Positions 25,888-35,124 are shown, numbered from the stretch's first letter. The stretch is 64,000 nt of DNA from Agarivorans gilvus (GCF_001420915.1 NZ_CP013021.1:2201001-2265000), one strand, 5' to 3'. The notes: a model not told the origin generated them from the sequence alone. Made by a program: numbers and translations.

Positions 25888-26922
25888 CTAAGGCACCAAC
25901 CAACGAGTTAAACTGGAGCGAGTGAGCAACCAAGTGAAGGCAAAAGCCAAAACCAGCGTCGCTACAGTTAACACCAGTAAAGCGATACTGGAGTGAGCAA
26001 ACCACTGATAGACCCCGTTGGCTGGGTCGCGCACCGGAATAAGCAGCAAAGGATGCACTAAATAAATACCAAAACTGTATTTAGACACCGCTTTAATTAA
26101 GGGACGCGCTCGCTGGGGAATTCGCTCGGCATAGGCTTTCACCAATACAAATAAACTGATGGCTATCACCGCGGTATTAAGGCTCTTATAACCCATAAAT
26201 ACGCTGCTATATTCACCTTGTTGCCAAATATAATAAGCGCTACCCAGCACATTAAAAGCCAACATGGCCGCGCCGGTAGCCAGCCAAAACTTAAGCTGGC
26301 CTCGTTGGTCATGATTAAACAAATACCAGCCCATCAGCAAATAGCCGGAGTACATAATAATATTTTGCCGTAGTGGCGTTTCTACCTTGAGCCAATACAT
26401 TAGCGTGAGCACTAACCATGCGGCTAACAATAATAATACCCGCTGCGGCTCCATTTTATTCACCAGCGGCGCCAATAAGGGGATCACAAAATACAAGGGG
26501 ATAAAGTCGTAGAAAAACCACAGGTGATACCAGGTATGTTCATTAGGCGAGTTCTCCAGTAGCTCGGCACTCACCTGCCAAGACCAAACCCCATCTTGAA
26601 AACCACCAATCAGCGCGTAAATTACCGTCCATGCCAAAAACGGTAGCAATACTTTCGCCAAACGACGTCGCAAGTAATAAGCAGCATTGAACGGACGTTG
26701 GTCCGACATCAATAAGGCTCCACTCACCATCACAAATATTGGCACCGCCCAGCGGCTCATCGCGTTCAGGCTGACCGGCGGCAACCACTGATGCCAAGGC
26801 AATTCAGCCACTAACTCTCGATATGGGCCAAGGACATGAATTACAACAACGGCAATGGCAGCGATAAAACGCAAACATTCAATATAAAACAGTGCGGGTC
26901 TAGCGGCTGGAGCTTGAGCCAT
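25888..26922 (-). CDS. Acyltransferase 3 family membrane O-acyltransferase
   Basis: A 344-aa protein with about ten membrane segments. The N-terminal signature is YIECLRFIAAIAVVVIHVLG, with the catalytic His in the first helix. MSRWAVPIFVMVSGALLM and the C-terminal SKYSFGIYLVHPLLL are typical of Acyl_transf_3 enzymes such as WecH and OafA. These acetylate surface sugars at the inner membrane. No neighbouring glycan genes tell the substrate. It is divergent from the diguanylate cyclase gene at 27010. Confidence 0.9.
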   Translation of the reverse strand: MAQAPAARPALFYIECLRFIAAIAVVVIHVLGPYRELVAELPWHQWLPPVSLNAMSRWAVPIFVMVSGALLMSDQRPFNAAYYLRRRLAKVLLPFLAWTVIYALIGGFQDGVWSWQVSAELLENSPNEHTWYHLWFFYDFIPLYFVIPLLAPLVNKMEPQRVLLLLAAWLVLTLMYWLKVETPLRQNIIMYSGYLLMGWYLFNHDQRGQLKFWLATGAAMLAFNVLGSAYYIWQQGEYSSVFMGYKSLNTAVIAISLFVLVKAYAERIPQRARPLIKAVSKYSFGIYLVHPLLLIPVRDPANGVYQWFAHSSIALLVLTVATLVLAFAFTWLLTRSSLTRWLVP

Positions 26923-27009
26923 GATGGGTGCAACCTTGAGCTAATAGAAATCGAATAAGCGGCGAGTCTGTTGCCTCGACCTAGCTTTAACTTTACACTA
27001 AGAGCTTGA

Positions 27010-28500
27010 ATGAAGGCCAGTTTGCAAGGAGTGCAATTGCCAAAATTTAGTCCATGGACTGACAAACGTAAGTTCATCTTACTGCTGTCTGTGATGCTGC
27101 TGTGTGCCTTTTGGTTATGCGCTTGGTTAAGTTATCAAGTGGCTTATCAATCCTTAAGAGAGCAAGTCGAAAATAACCACCTTCCTCTTACCAGCGATAA
27201 CGTCTACTCAGAAATTCAACGCGATCTATTGCAGCCAATATTTATTTCCTCCTTAATGGCGCAAGATACCTTTGTGCGTGATTGGGCGATTAATGATGAA
27301 CACCCCAGCCAAGATATTATTCGCTACTTAAGTAACATTCAGCAGCGCTATCAAACCATTACCGCCTTCTTTGTCTCGCTAAAATCGGCCCGCTATTATC
27401 ACCCCAATGGCATCCTTAAAACCTTGTCGATAAATAACCCCGACGATGCGTGGTTTTACCGAGTCATTCAGCTGCCGCCAGAACAAGACTACGAAATCAA
27501 TATTGATTACGATACCGCCGATACCAGCCGCACCACGGTATTTGTTAATTACAAAGTATTTGATTTTAACAACCAATTAATTGGCGTGACCGGTGTTGGC
27601 TTAAACATTGAAGCGGTTAAGCAGCTAATTCAACTCTACCAAAAACGCTACCAACGCAGTGTTTATTTTATTGACCCGCTGGGTAACCTGAGTTTAAGTG
27701 GCCCCGACTATACTGGGCCTCGCAATATTAGTTTACGCGAGGGCTTGGCCGAGCATGCGGCCGAGTTACTCAGTCAGGCTAATGGACGTTACCGCTTTAA
27801 AGACCACCACCAGCAGTACTATTTAAATGCCCGTTATATTCCAGAATTTAACTGGTATCTAATTGTAGAGCAGCAAGATTTACCGGCGAGCGTGCAATTA
27901 AAACACACCCTGTGGTTTAACTTAGCCATCAGCAGCTTAATTACGCTACTAATGTTAATACTGGCTAACCTCACTCTCGGTCGCTATCAACGACGCTTAG
28001 AAACCCTGGCCACCACCGACAAATTGACCGGAGTTTATAATCGACAAAGTTTTGAATTCCATCTAGAACAAGTATTGGATATTCAGCAACGCGCCAAACA
28101 GGCTTGCTCGTTGATCATCTTCGATATCGACCATTTTAAACAGATCAACGACCAACATGGCCACTTAGTTGGTGATGAAGTGCTCAAACAAGTCTCCAAA
28201 CTCTGTCTAGAACAAGTGCGCCAATCAGACGTAGTTTGTCGTTGGGGCGGTGAAGAGTTCATCGTTTTACTGCCCAACTGTGATGCCTTAGCCGCTTTTG
28301 AAGTGGCAGAAAAAATACGTCTTACCATTAGCCAACAAGCATTTGAGGTAAATCAACACCAGATAAACCTCAGCATTAGCTGCGGGGTGGCCCAAATCAA
28401 AACCCACGAAGTACTGGCTAGTTTGTTGATAGATAGAGCCGACAAGGCGATGTATCAGGCTAAACAGCAGGGACGAAATCGTAGCCAAATTGCCGAGTAG
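27010..28500 (+). CDS. Diguanylate cyclase with periplasmic sensor domain
   Basis: A 496-aa inner-membrane protein. A first membrane helix (about residues 25-45) precedes a Cache-like periplasmic sensor of about 250 residues (FVSLKSARYYHPNGILKTLS, FVNYKVFDFNNQLIGVTGVGLNIEAV). A second helix lies around 300-325, and a GGDEF domain ends the chain: DKLTGVYNRQSFE, SLIIFDIDHFKQINDQHGHLVGD, CRWGGEEFIVLLP. The active site GGEEF is intact, and an RxxD inhibitory site (RQSD) lies five residues before it. It should make cyclic di-GMP in response to a small extracellular ligand. No EAL domain is present. Confidence 0.93.
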   Translation: MKASLQGVQLPKFSPWTDKRKFILLLSVMLLCAFWLCAWLSYQVAYQSLREQVENNHLPLTSDNVYSEIQRDLLQPIFISSLMAQDTFVRDWAINDEHPSQDIIRYLSNIQQRYQTITAFFVSLKSARYYHPNGILKTLSINNPDDAWFYRVIQLPPEQDYEINIDYDTADTSRTTVFVNYKVFDFNNQLIGVTGVGLNIEAVKQLIQLYQKRYQRSVYFIDPLGNLSLSGPDYTGPRNISLREGLAEHAAELLSQANGRYRFKDHHQQYYLNARYIPEFNWYLIVEQQDLPASVQLKHTLWFNLAISSLITLLMLILANLTLGRYQRRLETLATTDKLTGVYNRQSFEFHLEQVLDIQQRAKQACSLIIFDIDHFKQINDQHGHLVGDEVLKQVSKLCLEQVRQSDVVCRWGGEEFIVLLPNCDALAAFEVAEKIRLTISQQAFEVNQHQINLSISCGVAQIKTHEVLASLLIDRADKAMYQAKQQGRNRSQIAE

Positions 28501-28506
28501 CAGAAA

Positions 28507-28531
28507 AAACCACCGGCTGAGCCGGTGGTTT
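28507..28531. terminator. Terminator shared by convergent genes
   Basis: An 11-bp perfect stem, AAACCACCGGC / GCCGGTGGTTT, with a TGA loop. A run of A on the left and TTT on the right allow it to serve both the cyclase gene (plus) and the DUF4136 gene (minus). Confidence 0.85.
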
Positions 28532-28536
28532 GCTGT

Positions 28537-29067
28537 TTAAGCCTCAGGCTTAGGTGGGTAACTTTCTAACATCAGGCCAAGCTGTTTTTGAATAAACTCA
28601 GCACGCCTTTCTGGGCCCATGGTTTCACCCAGTTTACTTTGAGAAATAGAGCGCCAAATCAGGCTTTTTGCCTTAGGGTCGATAAACTCAACCACCAACT
28701 TACCGTATTTTCTTTCTTTATAGCGATCCGGCGAACTCACTCCAATCATGCCGTGGCGCGAGCCCATGCCAAAAGTAAAGTTACCCCCAATGGCTTCTAA
28801 TTCGCTAGCCTCATCAATTCGATAAGCCACCAACATATCGGCCTGCTCTTGCTCTACCGCTTGCAAGCCTTTAGCTTGTAACTGCTTAGCCAGCTCAGCT
28901 TGAATACGCTGCTCATCAATGCTTAATACCGCATCTTCCGCCAATGGGGCGAAAGCAAAATCCTTGTACTGGGAGAAGTCCTGATCCACGTTATAGTCTG
29001 TTGCTGGTCTAATGGTACATGCCGTCAAAGAGACTAAGCACAACAGCACACTTAAAAATCGAAACAT
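28537..29067 (-). CDS. DUF4136 domain lipoprotein
   Basis: A 176-aa outer-membrane-type lipoprotein. The signal MFRFLSVLLCLVSLTAC ends with the lipobox LTAC. The mature part follows the DUF4136 pattern: VDQDFSQYKDFAFAP, QRIQAELAKQLQAKGLQAVEQEQADMLVAYRI, FTFGMGSRH, KYGKLVVEFIDPKAKSLIWRS. The length is normal. The family's function is not known. It is monocistronic, with the terminator at 28507-28531. Confidence 0.92.
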   Translation of the reverse strand: MFRFLSVLLCLVSLTACTIRPATDYNVDQDFSQYKDFAFAPLAEDAVLSIDEQRIQAELAKQLQAKGLQAVEQEQADMLVAYRIDEASELEAIGGNFTFGMGSRHGMIGVSSPDRYKERKYGKLVVEFIDPKAKSLIWRSISQSKLGETMGPERRAEFIQKQLGLMLESYPPKPEA

Positions 29068-29158
29068 AATTAACTCCAGTCATTTAGGCTAAATCTCACC
29101 TTGCTTAAATCTACCACAAGTCTTGGCAAATTTGCGGCTGAGTTTTATTCAGCTAAAG

Positions 29159-29188
29159 CTGACTCAAGCAGCAGCGCTTTGCTATAAT
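29159..29188 (+). promoter_or_regulatory. Sigma-70 type promoter of tcdA
   Basis: CTGACT and TATAAT with an 18-bp spacer, ending about 28 bp before the tcdA start. The -10 box is perfect and the -35 box matches at four positions. Confidence 0.6.
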
Positions 29189-29215
29189 CGGCCGGTTATT
29201 TTTTTAAGGTTGATC

Positions 29216-29992
29216 ATGTCTCAGTTTTCACAACGTTTTGGCGGCATTGCCCGTCTGTATGGGCAGCGCGCGCTGGCTACCTTCCAACAAGCCCATGTGT
29301 GCGTAATAGGCATTGGCGGCGTCGGTTCATGGGCGGCAGAAGCACTCGCACGTAGCGGCATTGGTCATATCACCCTGATCGATCTTGATGATATTTGTAC
29401 CACTAATACCAACCGACAAATCCACGCCTTACAAGGCAGTGTGGGCCAATCAAAAACCGCAGTAATGCGCGAGCGGATCTTGCAAATCAACCCCGACTGC
29501 GTGTGTCACGAAATAGAAGACTTCGTCACAAAAGATAATCTGAGCCAATACATCAGCCAAGACTTCGACTACGTGATTGATGCTATCGACAGCGTCAAAG
29601 CCAAGTCTGCGCTGATTGCTTACTGCAAGCGTAACAAGATAAAGCTGATTACCGTGGGCGGCGCCGGTGGCCAGATAGATCCCACGCAGATCCAAATCAG
29701 CGATTTAGCCAAAACCATTCAAGACCCATTGGCCGCCAAGGTACGCAACGAGCTGCGTCGTTTTTACAACTTTAGTAAAAACCCTAAACGTAAGTTTGGC
29801 GTAGACTGTGTTTATTCCACCGAACAACTGATTTACCCCAGCAGCGGTGGCGAAACCTGTATGGCCAAGCCCGACACCGGCGGCAGCATGCGCATGGATT
29901 GCAGCAGCGGCTTTGGCGCTGTCACCCATGTCACCGCTAGCTTTGCCTTTACCGCCGTTTCTCGAGTTCTAAAAAAACTAGCCGCAGCCTAA
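29216..29992 (+). CDS. tcdA: tRNA threonylcarbamoyladenosine dehydratase TcdA
   Basis: A protein of about 258 aa from MSQFSQRFGGIARLYG at 29216; the longer open frame from 29123 runs through the promoter and is rejected. The E1-like ThiF fold is shown by VIGIGGVGSWAAEALARSGIGHITLIDLDDICTTNTNRQ (nucleotide-binding loop and Arg), then DYVIDAIDSVKAKSALI and the CMAKPDTGGSMRMDCSSG region with the conserved Cys. TcdA uses ATP to dehydrate t6A to the cyclic ct6A form at position 37 of ANN-decoding tRNAs. The length agrees with E. coli CsdL/TcdA. No csdA/csdE partner is nearby. Confidence 0.95.
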   Translation: MSQFSQRFGGIARLYGQRALATFQQAHVCVIGIGGVGSWAAEALARSGIGHITLIDLDDICTTNTNRQIHALQGSVGQSKTAVMRERILQINPDCVCHEIEDFVTKDNLSQYISQDFDYVIDAIDSVKAKSALIAYCKRNKIKLITVGGAGGQIDPTQIQISDLAKTIQDPLAAKVRNELRRFYNFSKNPKRKFGVDCVYSTEQLIYPSSGGETCMAKPDTGGSMRMDCSSGFGAVTHVTASFAFTAVSRVLKKLAAA

Positions 29993-30097
29993 GCCTAAGT
30001 GCTAGGCTTCGCTCCGCAATGAGCAGGGCCATTATAAAGAAATCTCATATTAGTAGTGACTGTTCTATGCTTAAGCTATCTACACAGGAGAGTTGCC

Positions 30098-31732
30098 ATG
30101 TCTTGGGATAACACCAGCCTACGTTTTAAAATACTATCAGTGATGTTTATTTCGGTGCTGATTGTGATTGCGGTGGGTCTGTATACCGCATTTAAATTAC
30201 AGCAAACCGCCAATGATTTTGACAAACTTACACACACCGAAGTCTACCTAGAAGAGAAAACCCTGCTGGCGCATTTGGCCTTTAAAACCCAAGTGCAAGA
30301 GTGGAAAAATGTATTATTGCGAGGTCACGATGCCAAGCAAAACAGCAAATATTGGGGGCAATTTTTAGAGCGCCAGCAATATGTGCAGCAGCAAGTCAGC
30401 GAATTAGCCCAAGAGCTACAAAGCGCAAATTACCCAGAACTGGCACAAATTGCTCAAGACTTTCTACGCTCTCATAAAACCATGGGCCAAGCCTATAGCC
30501 AAGGTAAAGCCAAATATGAGGCGGCAGGTTTCGATTTTAAAGCTGGTGATGCCGCCGTAAAAGGCATCGACCGCGCCCCCTCCGATGCCATGGACCAACT
30601 CAGCGAAAAACTCGCAGCGCTCACCTTAGAGAACGTTAATCGCCATACCGCACAAGCAGCCCAAGTCAGTACACTTAGTTTTGTCATTATTGGAATCAGT
30701 GGTCTTGGAGTGTTGTTGGTGAGCTTCATATTCATGGATCGTCAATGTATTCAGCCCATCAATAGTATTGTTAAGGATATTGAGATCCTGGCCAACGGCA
30801 AACTTAACGTGACCATTCACCTGCAACGCAACGATGAGCTAGGCAAACTGGCCAATGCCACGCGTAAACTGCAAACCTTTTTACAAGATACAGTGAGTAA
30901 TTTAGGCCAGTCCGGCGAACAGCTACAGCGTTCCTCACAAATGCTAAATAGCATGTCTCACGATCTGGCCGAAGGCGCCAACCAACAGCGCGAAAGCTCT
31001 GATTTAGTCGCCACCGCCATTGAAGAAATGTCTCACTCGGCCAACGAGGTTTCACAAAACGCCGCCGCCACTGCCGATACGACCCACAATACCGATTTAA
31101 CCGCTCACAGTGGCGCCGAAGCAATGCAGCGAGTAATCGGCAGCATTCAATCACAAGTCACCGATATTAGCCACGCGGGAGATGTGGTGAAGAACTTAGC
31201 GGCCGACAGCAACAATGTAGGCGCGGTGTTAGATGTAATTAAAGGCATTGCCGAGCAAACCAACCTACTGGCCTTAAATGCCGCGATTGAAGCGGCTCGC
31301 GCCGGAGAACAAGGGCGAGGTTTTGCGGTGGTTGCCGATGAAGTAAGAACCCTGGCGCAAAAGACCCAGCAAAGCACCAGTGAGATCCAAGCCATTCTAG
31401 AAAAAATTCAAGGAGGCGCAAACAACGCGGTTAGCGCGATGCAACAAAGCCAAGACCGCACCGACGAAGTAGTACAACAAGCACAAACGGCTGAAAGCCT
31501 ACTCTCGGAAATTGTCACTGCGATTGGTAGTGTTAATGAAATGAATCTACAAATCGCCTCCGCCGCCAAAGAGCAAACCACGGTGGCCGCAGAAATCGCT
31601 TCACTGATTGGCCGCATTGCCGATGTGGCGGCGCAAAATGCTCACCAAGTGGATGAGTCCAATCAAGTCAGCAGCCAGCTCGACGCCTTAGCCAACGACT
31701 TTACCCAACAACTTAAGCGCTTTGTTTACTAA
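30098..31732 (+). CDS. Methyl-accepting chemotaxis protein
   Basis: A protein of about 544 aa from MSWDNTSLRFK, which has GGAGAG before it; the open frame begins 14 codons earlier. The first membrane helix covers about residues 10-30. A helical periplasmic sensor with many Gln and His follows, then a second helix near 200-220 and a HAMP region (QPINSIVKDIEILANGKLNVTI). The cytoplasmic signalling domain contains the hairpin tip EQTNLLALNAAIEAARAGEQGRGFAVVADEVRTLA. Ligand unknown. No CheR-docking pentapeptide is present at the C-terminus (ends LKRFVY). Confidence 0.93.
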   Translation: MSWDNTSLRFKILSVMFISVLIVIAVGLYTAFKLQQTANDFDKLTHTEVYLEEKTLLAHLAFKTQVQEWKNVLLRGHDAKQNSKYWGQFLERQQYVQQQVSELAQELQSANYPELAQIAQDFLRSHKTMGQAYSQGKAKYEAAGFDFKAGDAAVKGIDRAPSDAMDQLSEKLAALTLENVNRHTAQAAQVSTLSFVIIGISGLGVLLVSFIFMDRQCIQPINSIVKDIEILANGKLNVTIHLQRNDELGKLANATRKLQTFLQDTVSNLGQSGEQLQRSSQMLNSMSHDLAEGANQQRESSDLVATAIEEMSHSANEVSQNAAATADTTHNTDLTAHSGAEAMQRVIGSIQSQVTDISHAGDVVKNLAADSNNVGAVLDVIKGIAEQTNLLALNAAIEAARAGEQGRGFAVVADEVRTLAQKTQQSTSEIQAILEKIQGGANNAVSAMQQSQDRTDEVVQQAQTAESLLSEIVTAIGSVNEMNLQIASAAKEQTTVAAEIASLIGRIADVAAQNAHQVDESNQVSSQLDALANDFTQQLKRFVY

Positions 31733-31743
31733 GCTCAGCCAAT

Positions 31744-31767
31744 AAAAAGCCCGGCATTGGCCGGGCT
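31744..31767. terminator. Hairpin terminator after the chemotaxis gene
   Basis: Stem AGCCCGGC / GCCGGGCT with a 4-nt loop. A five-A run precedes it, so it is a good terminator on the minus strand and a fair one on the plus strand (ATTAAG follows). Confidence 0.7.
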
Positions 31768-31889
31768 ATTAAGTCATACCGTGGCTATTCATTACAATGG
31801 ATGAAGTACATCTGAATGTAACTCGTTTTTGGACAAAAGTGTGTTAGTGCAAAAGCACTATTTGGTAACGTTCGAATTAGGGTTTGTAG

Positions 31890-31946
31890 AGGTAACGCCG
31901 CAATTTGCGATGAGCGTAGCGAATCCGCAACATTGCTTTGTTAGGC
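31890..31946 (-). repeat. attC-like integron recombination site 1
   Basis: On the minus strand it begins GCCTAAC, a perfect RYYYAAC core whose TAA is the stop codon of the upstream gene, as in many gene cassettes. An inner stem follows: GCAAT and TTGCG, separated by one unpaired G, pair with CGCAA and ATTGC, an extrahelical base being a hallmark of attC. The far end reads GCGTTACC, keeping GTT but not the full GTTRRRY, as expected if the cassette joined a secondary site. Length is 57 bp. Confidence 0.65.
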
Positions 31947-32393
31947 ATTTTTCATTGCTTCGATCTCATTTAGATATTGCTGTCTATTGAATTCAAAACC
32001 TTTAAAATTCGAATAGTCCCAGTCTTCGTCTCTATGAGGTTGCTCAAAATCGGACCAAATAACTTTGTTCCCGTCTATAGTGATCTTGCAGAGTAACGGC
32101 CAACATCCTGCGATACCGCATGAACAGCCGAGCACCATAGTTTTGTTTTTATCGTCTCCCCAATAAGCCTCCGCGCTTCCAAGATAATATTGTTCCATCG
32201 AAGAAGTTGCTACCTCAATTGCATGGTAGTCGCCAGCAAGACCTGGATGCCCTTCCTTTGTTGCGAATGGAATCTCATGGGCGAGCATAATTTCTGCCAA
32301 AGGCCTGTCATCAACAACGATGTTAACGGTTGAAACTTCATGGCCAGAGTCATATTTATACCTCTTAATTACTTTAAATGAGATCTTATTCAT
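31941..32393 (-). CDS. Hypothetical protein, integron-cassette type
   Basis: A 150-aa cytoplasmic protein without recognised domain. It has a compact alpha/beta composition and a notable Cys cluster (VLGCSCGIAGCWPLLCKI), reminiscent of hypothetical cassette proteins from Vibrio superintegrons. The C-terminus is acidic and aromatic (DFEQPHRDEDWDYSNFKGFEFNRQQYLNEIE). It starts about 10 bp after the second attC-like site and ends inside the first, so a single gene fills the cassette. Metal binding by the four Cys is possible. No function is proposed. Confidence 0.8.
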   Translation of the reverse strand: MNKISFKVIKRYKYDSGHEVSTVNIVVDDRPLAEIMLAHEIPFATKEGHPGLAGDYHAIEVATSSMEQYYLGSAEAYWGDDKNKTMVLGCSCGIAGCWPLLCKITIDGNKVIWSDFEQPHRDEDWDYSNFKGFEFNRQQYLNEIEAMKNA

Positions 32394-32398
32394 TCATA

Positions 32399-32484
32399 TA
32401 CCAACGCCGAGATAAGGGGACGACAAAGCATAGCTTTGGCGTTCCCACGCAGTGGCGGAGTGAACTTGACCGCCTTGTTATGTG
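32399..32484 (-). repeat. attC-like integron recombination site 2
   Basis: On the minus strand: CACATAACAAGGCGG, then a CAAAGC / GCTTTG inner hairpin, and CGGCGTTGGTA at the end. The outer arms AACAAGGCG and CGGCGTTGG, about 86 bp in all, follow the layout of Vibrio- and Shewanella-type attC sites. The core deviates from the consensus by one position at each end. Confidence 0.6.
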
Positions 32485-32506
32485 TGTAATTAATTAACAT
32501 ATAAGG

Positions 32507-32704
32507 CTAAATTGATGGCCTAATATAAAACCAACCAAAACCATCGCACATTTCAAATTTACTATTATTCGGATTATTTCCTGTGGCATTGCATTCTGAA
32601 CATTCTTTCCAGTCATTAGGAGCAAGGGCGCTACCCCATACACCTTTGCACTTCTTTCCGTCATATCTCTTGTGACAGCTTTCATTGATTGCACGACTCA
32701 GCAA
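32507..32704 (-). pseudogene. Zinc-ribbon-like cassette protein, probably 5'-truncated
   Basis: An open frame of 65 codons with no ATG or GTG; only a TTG at 32704 could start it. It encodes CHKRYDGKKCKGVW, then CSECNATG and CDGFGW. These paired Cys motifs resemble DnaJ-type CxxCxGxG zinc ribbons. It is followed on the minus strand by the attC-like site 2, as expected for a cassette. Lack of a good start, and the abutting gene at 32717, suggest the 5' part was lost. Confidence 0.5.
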
Positions 32705-32716
32705 AGTGTTCTGTAA

Positions 32717-34405
32717 TTATTGGCACCCAGCAGAAACCAAATAATTTGGACCTAGATTCTCAACTGCACAAGCCCCATTTTCAAAACCTTTCGCAACACT
32801 TTTCATCATTTCACGCTGATAGCTTTTTATCTGCGCTTCTTCATCGGGCGAGCGCCATCCGGCCTCGGTCATTACCAGTGTTCGCTGCACATGTTCACTT
32901 ACCTTCTCTTCAGCGGACCCTGTTTTTAACTTAGTAACTTCACGCACTAATAGCGCGCCGCCTTGGCCGCTATAATAGATAACACCCTCTAGATCAAAAC
33001 TGCAATTGAACTGGCGACCGCCGCCGTGGCATACAACATTAGAGATATCATCAATGCGAGACACTATATGGCCACCAAAATACGGGCTAGCATAACGACT
33101 TGCTCCATACTGTATATCTGCATTGGAATTAAAGGCCACTTCGCGTAACAGCATCATTAAAATGTCGTCTTCCTTGGGCGCCTGTAGATTGTCAGGCAGT
33201 GCTATCTTGCCGTTATCCTGCATAAGACTGGCTTCATAGGCGCTATATTTCTCCATATAATTGCCGCGACTCCAGTACGCCTTTACATCAGTAGTACTCG
33301 ACTCGGTAACTGTATAGTATTCTGGTGAACGAAATTCGTTATCTTCTAAATACACAGATTGGAGTTGCTTGGACGGCACCTTTTCTGGCAACCAGTTGCC
33401 AGATTGGTTGACGAATATAGTTTGCCCAATACGCCAATCCATATTCGATATCAAATCGTTAAATCTATGTTTAATAACGATATAACGTAAATCTGGACAC
33501 CGCTTTGCGACAGGCTCAACAACGCTGGCCACTAATTGCTTCTGGTAGTCTGTATCGACGGCCGAAGTACCTACCAAGGGAATCGAATCAGTGAAACGCT
33601 CCAGTTTATGAAACACATAAACCGTGGCGAAAGGGAAAGATTCCTTGCCGTTGCCGCTAGCATAACGCTGTGCCTTTTCGTACTCGGCTTTCTCTGCATA
33701 GACCTCGTTTTCAACCTGTTTTATCTTCTTATCGATTGCTTTCAATCGAGTATTTTTTTTCTGCTGTCCAAGGGTTTTGTCTATTGCTATTTGGGTTCTT
33801 TGCATCTGCAGAGGAAGCTTCCGATAGGTGGCTTCTGCCTTAAACCAATCGTTATTTTTTACTCCCCCCATCGCCTGTAAACTACTTTTTTGCACCCATC
33901 GCTGGTAATACTGATTGTAACTAAGCCTATCCTCATCAGACATTTCCACTTGATACATTGTAAACAGCATAAAAACATCGTTGTCAGATAGCTCAGAGAT
34001 GTTGGATACACCCTCCCTCTTTAGCGCTTGATCGATCATCATTGGCAACATGGGTGAAGTGCCTTTTTGAATGTACTTAACCCTCTCTAACGAAAGCTCT
34101 CTAGCCAAAGCATGAATGTCTTTATCACTTATACTAGGGCCAGTGGCAGGCTGAGTTTGCTCTACCTCAATGCTGGCATAATTGGTAATACAGGCATTGT
34201 TCGATTGTATGCCATCTTCCGGACGGGATAGCCATGCATCGTATGCAGACGTTTCGACAACTCGATCGTGAAAACGAGCGAGCCTTTCTTGCTTCTTTTC
34301 GGCCATTGCTTCCGCCGAGATTGGCCCCGCGAACGCTGTTTGGCTGGCTCCAGCCCAGAATATACCACTCAGAATCGCCAAACACTGGAATCGTCCTAAA
34401 TTCAT
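32717..34405 (-). CDS. Secreted protein of unknown function (562 aa)
   Basis: A signal peptide (ILSGIFWAGASQTAFAG) and a mature part of about 535 aa. A helical N-terminal third contains a charged coiled coil (KNTRLKAIDKKIKQVENEVYAEKAEYEKAQRYA, about residues 215-247). The rest is mixed alpha/beta with a few Cys near the C-terminus (NVVCHGGGRQFNCSFDLEGVIYYSG; FENGACAVENLGPNYLVSAGC), likely disulfide-bonded in the periplasm. I recognise no catalytic motif or family. It is transcribed alone in an accessory region. A purine-rich site (CAGGAGTTTGCGAA) supports the start. Confidence 0.75.
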   Translation of the reverse strand: MNLGRFQCLAILSGIFWAGASQTAFAGPISAEAMAEKKQERLARFHDRVVETSAYDAWLSRPEDGIQSNNACITNYASIEVEQTQPATGPSISDKDIHALARELSLERVKYIQKGTSPMLPMMIDQALKREGVSNISELSDNDVFMLFTMYQVEMSDEDRLSYNQYYQRWVQKSSLQAMGGVKNNDWFKAEATYRKLPLQMQRTQIAIDKTLGQQKKNTRLKAIDKKIKQVENEVYAEKAEYEKAQRYASGNGKESFPFATVYVFHKLERFTDSIPLVGTSAVDTDYQKQLVASVVEPVAKRCPDLRYIVIKHRFNDLISNMDWRIGQTIFVNQSGNWLPEKVPSKQLQSVYLEDNEFRSPEYYTVTESSTTDVKAYWSRGNYMEKYSAYEASLMQDNGKIALPDNLQAPKEDDILMMLLREVAFNSNADIQYGASRYASPYFGGHIVSRIDDISNVVCHGGGRQFNCSFDLEGVIYYSGQGGALLVREVTKLKTGSAEEKVSEHVQRTLVMTEAGWRSPDEEAQIKSYQREMMKSVAKGFENGACAVENLGPNYLVSAGCQ

Positions 34406-35124
34406 TTCGCAAACTCCTGTTTCATTTCTGTCTTGATTAACCGCTTCTCTATAACAGTAACGTATCGGTTAGCAGAAAATCGTTGTCGCTACGCCTCTCT
34501 AGAAGGCAAATATTTTTGTTCCAATATATAGAGCTACGAGAAATACATAAAATGAGCCTAGCAAAGGTTGCAGCGTGCAGCTACTTGTTAGTGCACTAGC
34601 ATTCGGTTTAGAGCAACATCAATGTAGGCAGCTTTCTGAATATAAAGAATTTCTGACCAATCTTCGTTTTCTATTTTTCTAATAATCATTATTAGATTAA
34701 AAGCCTAACAGTTTGTTACCCGGAACTCTCGTTAAACCCCAGCCATTTCAGCCTAGATTCAACTCATCCCAAGTTAAATTATTTAATAATGACAATAACT
34801 TACCAGTAGACATCGAAGCTTTACAGCGCCTATTGACAAAAGACAAAGCGAGAATAGGTTTACCGCGCCAGATTTTGGCGCGACAAATTTAATACCATCA
34901 ACAACAAAATCAGTAAATTCATAAAGTTATAAAAATAGACAAAAACAAAGCGAGAACAGTTTGGCTAATTTTGGGCTCGCTTTGTCGTACATTTTGTTGA
35001 GTTCCGTTACCAATGAATAAATAACCAGTAGTATAGATAGAGGAAAAGTTGGCGGGTTGCTACTAACTCGTTTTGGGGCAAAAACATTTCACACCCTCGA
35101 CAGTCAAGATTGCGCTTTTAAATC
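34406..35124. other. Gene-free accessory region with short repeats
   Basis: About 720 bp without a gene. Two direct copies of a roughly 25-bp block containing ACAAAGCGAGAA occur near 34842 and 34935. The second forms a hairpin with CTCGCTTTG (about 34977). Beside the first, CGCGCCA / TTGGCGCG makes another stem (about 34864). These may be remnants of a terminator array or small repeats; no RNA gene is recognised. Confidence 0.4.

Noticed and set aside
29123..29215. Upstream extension of tcdA
   Set aside because: The extension covers the TATAAT promoter and does not match the family N-terminus.
32494..32694. Alternative frame with an ATG over the zinc-ribbon fragment
   Set aside because: The other frame has paired Cys motifs and ends just before the attC-like site; this one looks like an overlap artefact.
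34560..34605. Possible third attC-like site (GCCTAGC ... TTGTTAGTGC)
   Set aside because: Only about 40 bp, shorter than known attC sites, and the outer arms pair poorly. The position upstream of the 562-aa gene is suggestive but not enough.
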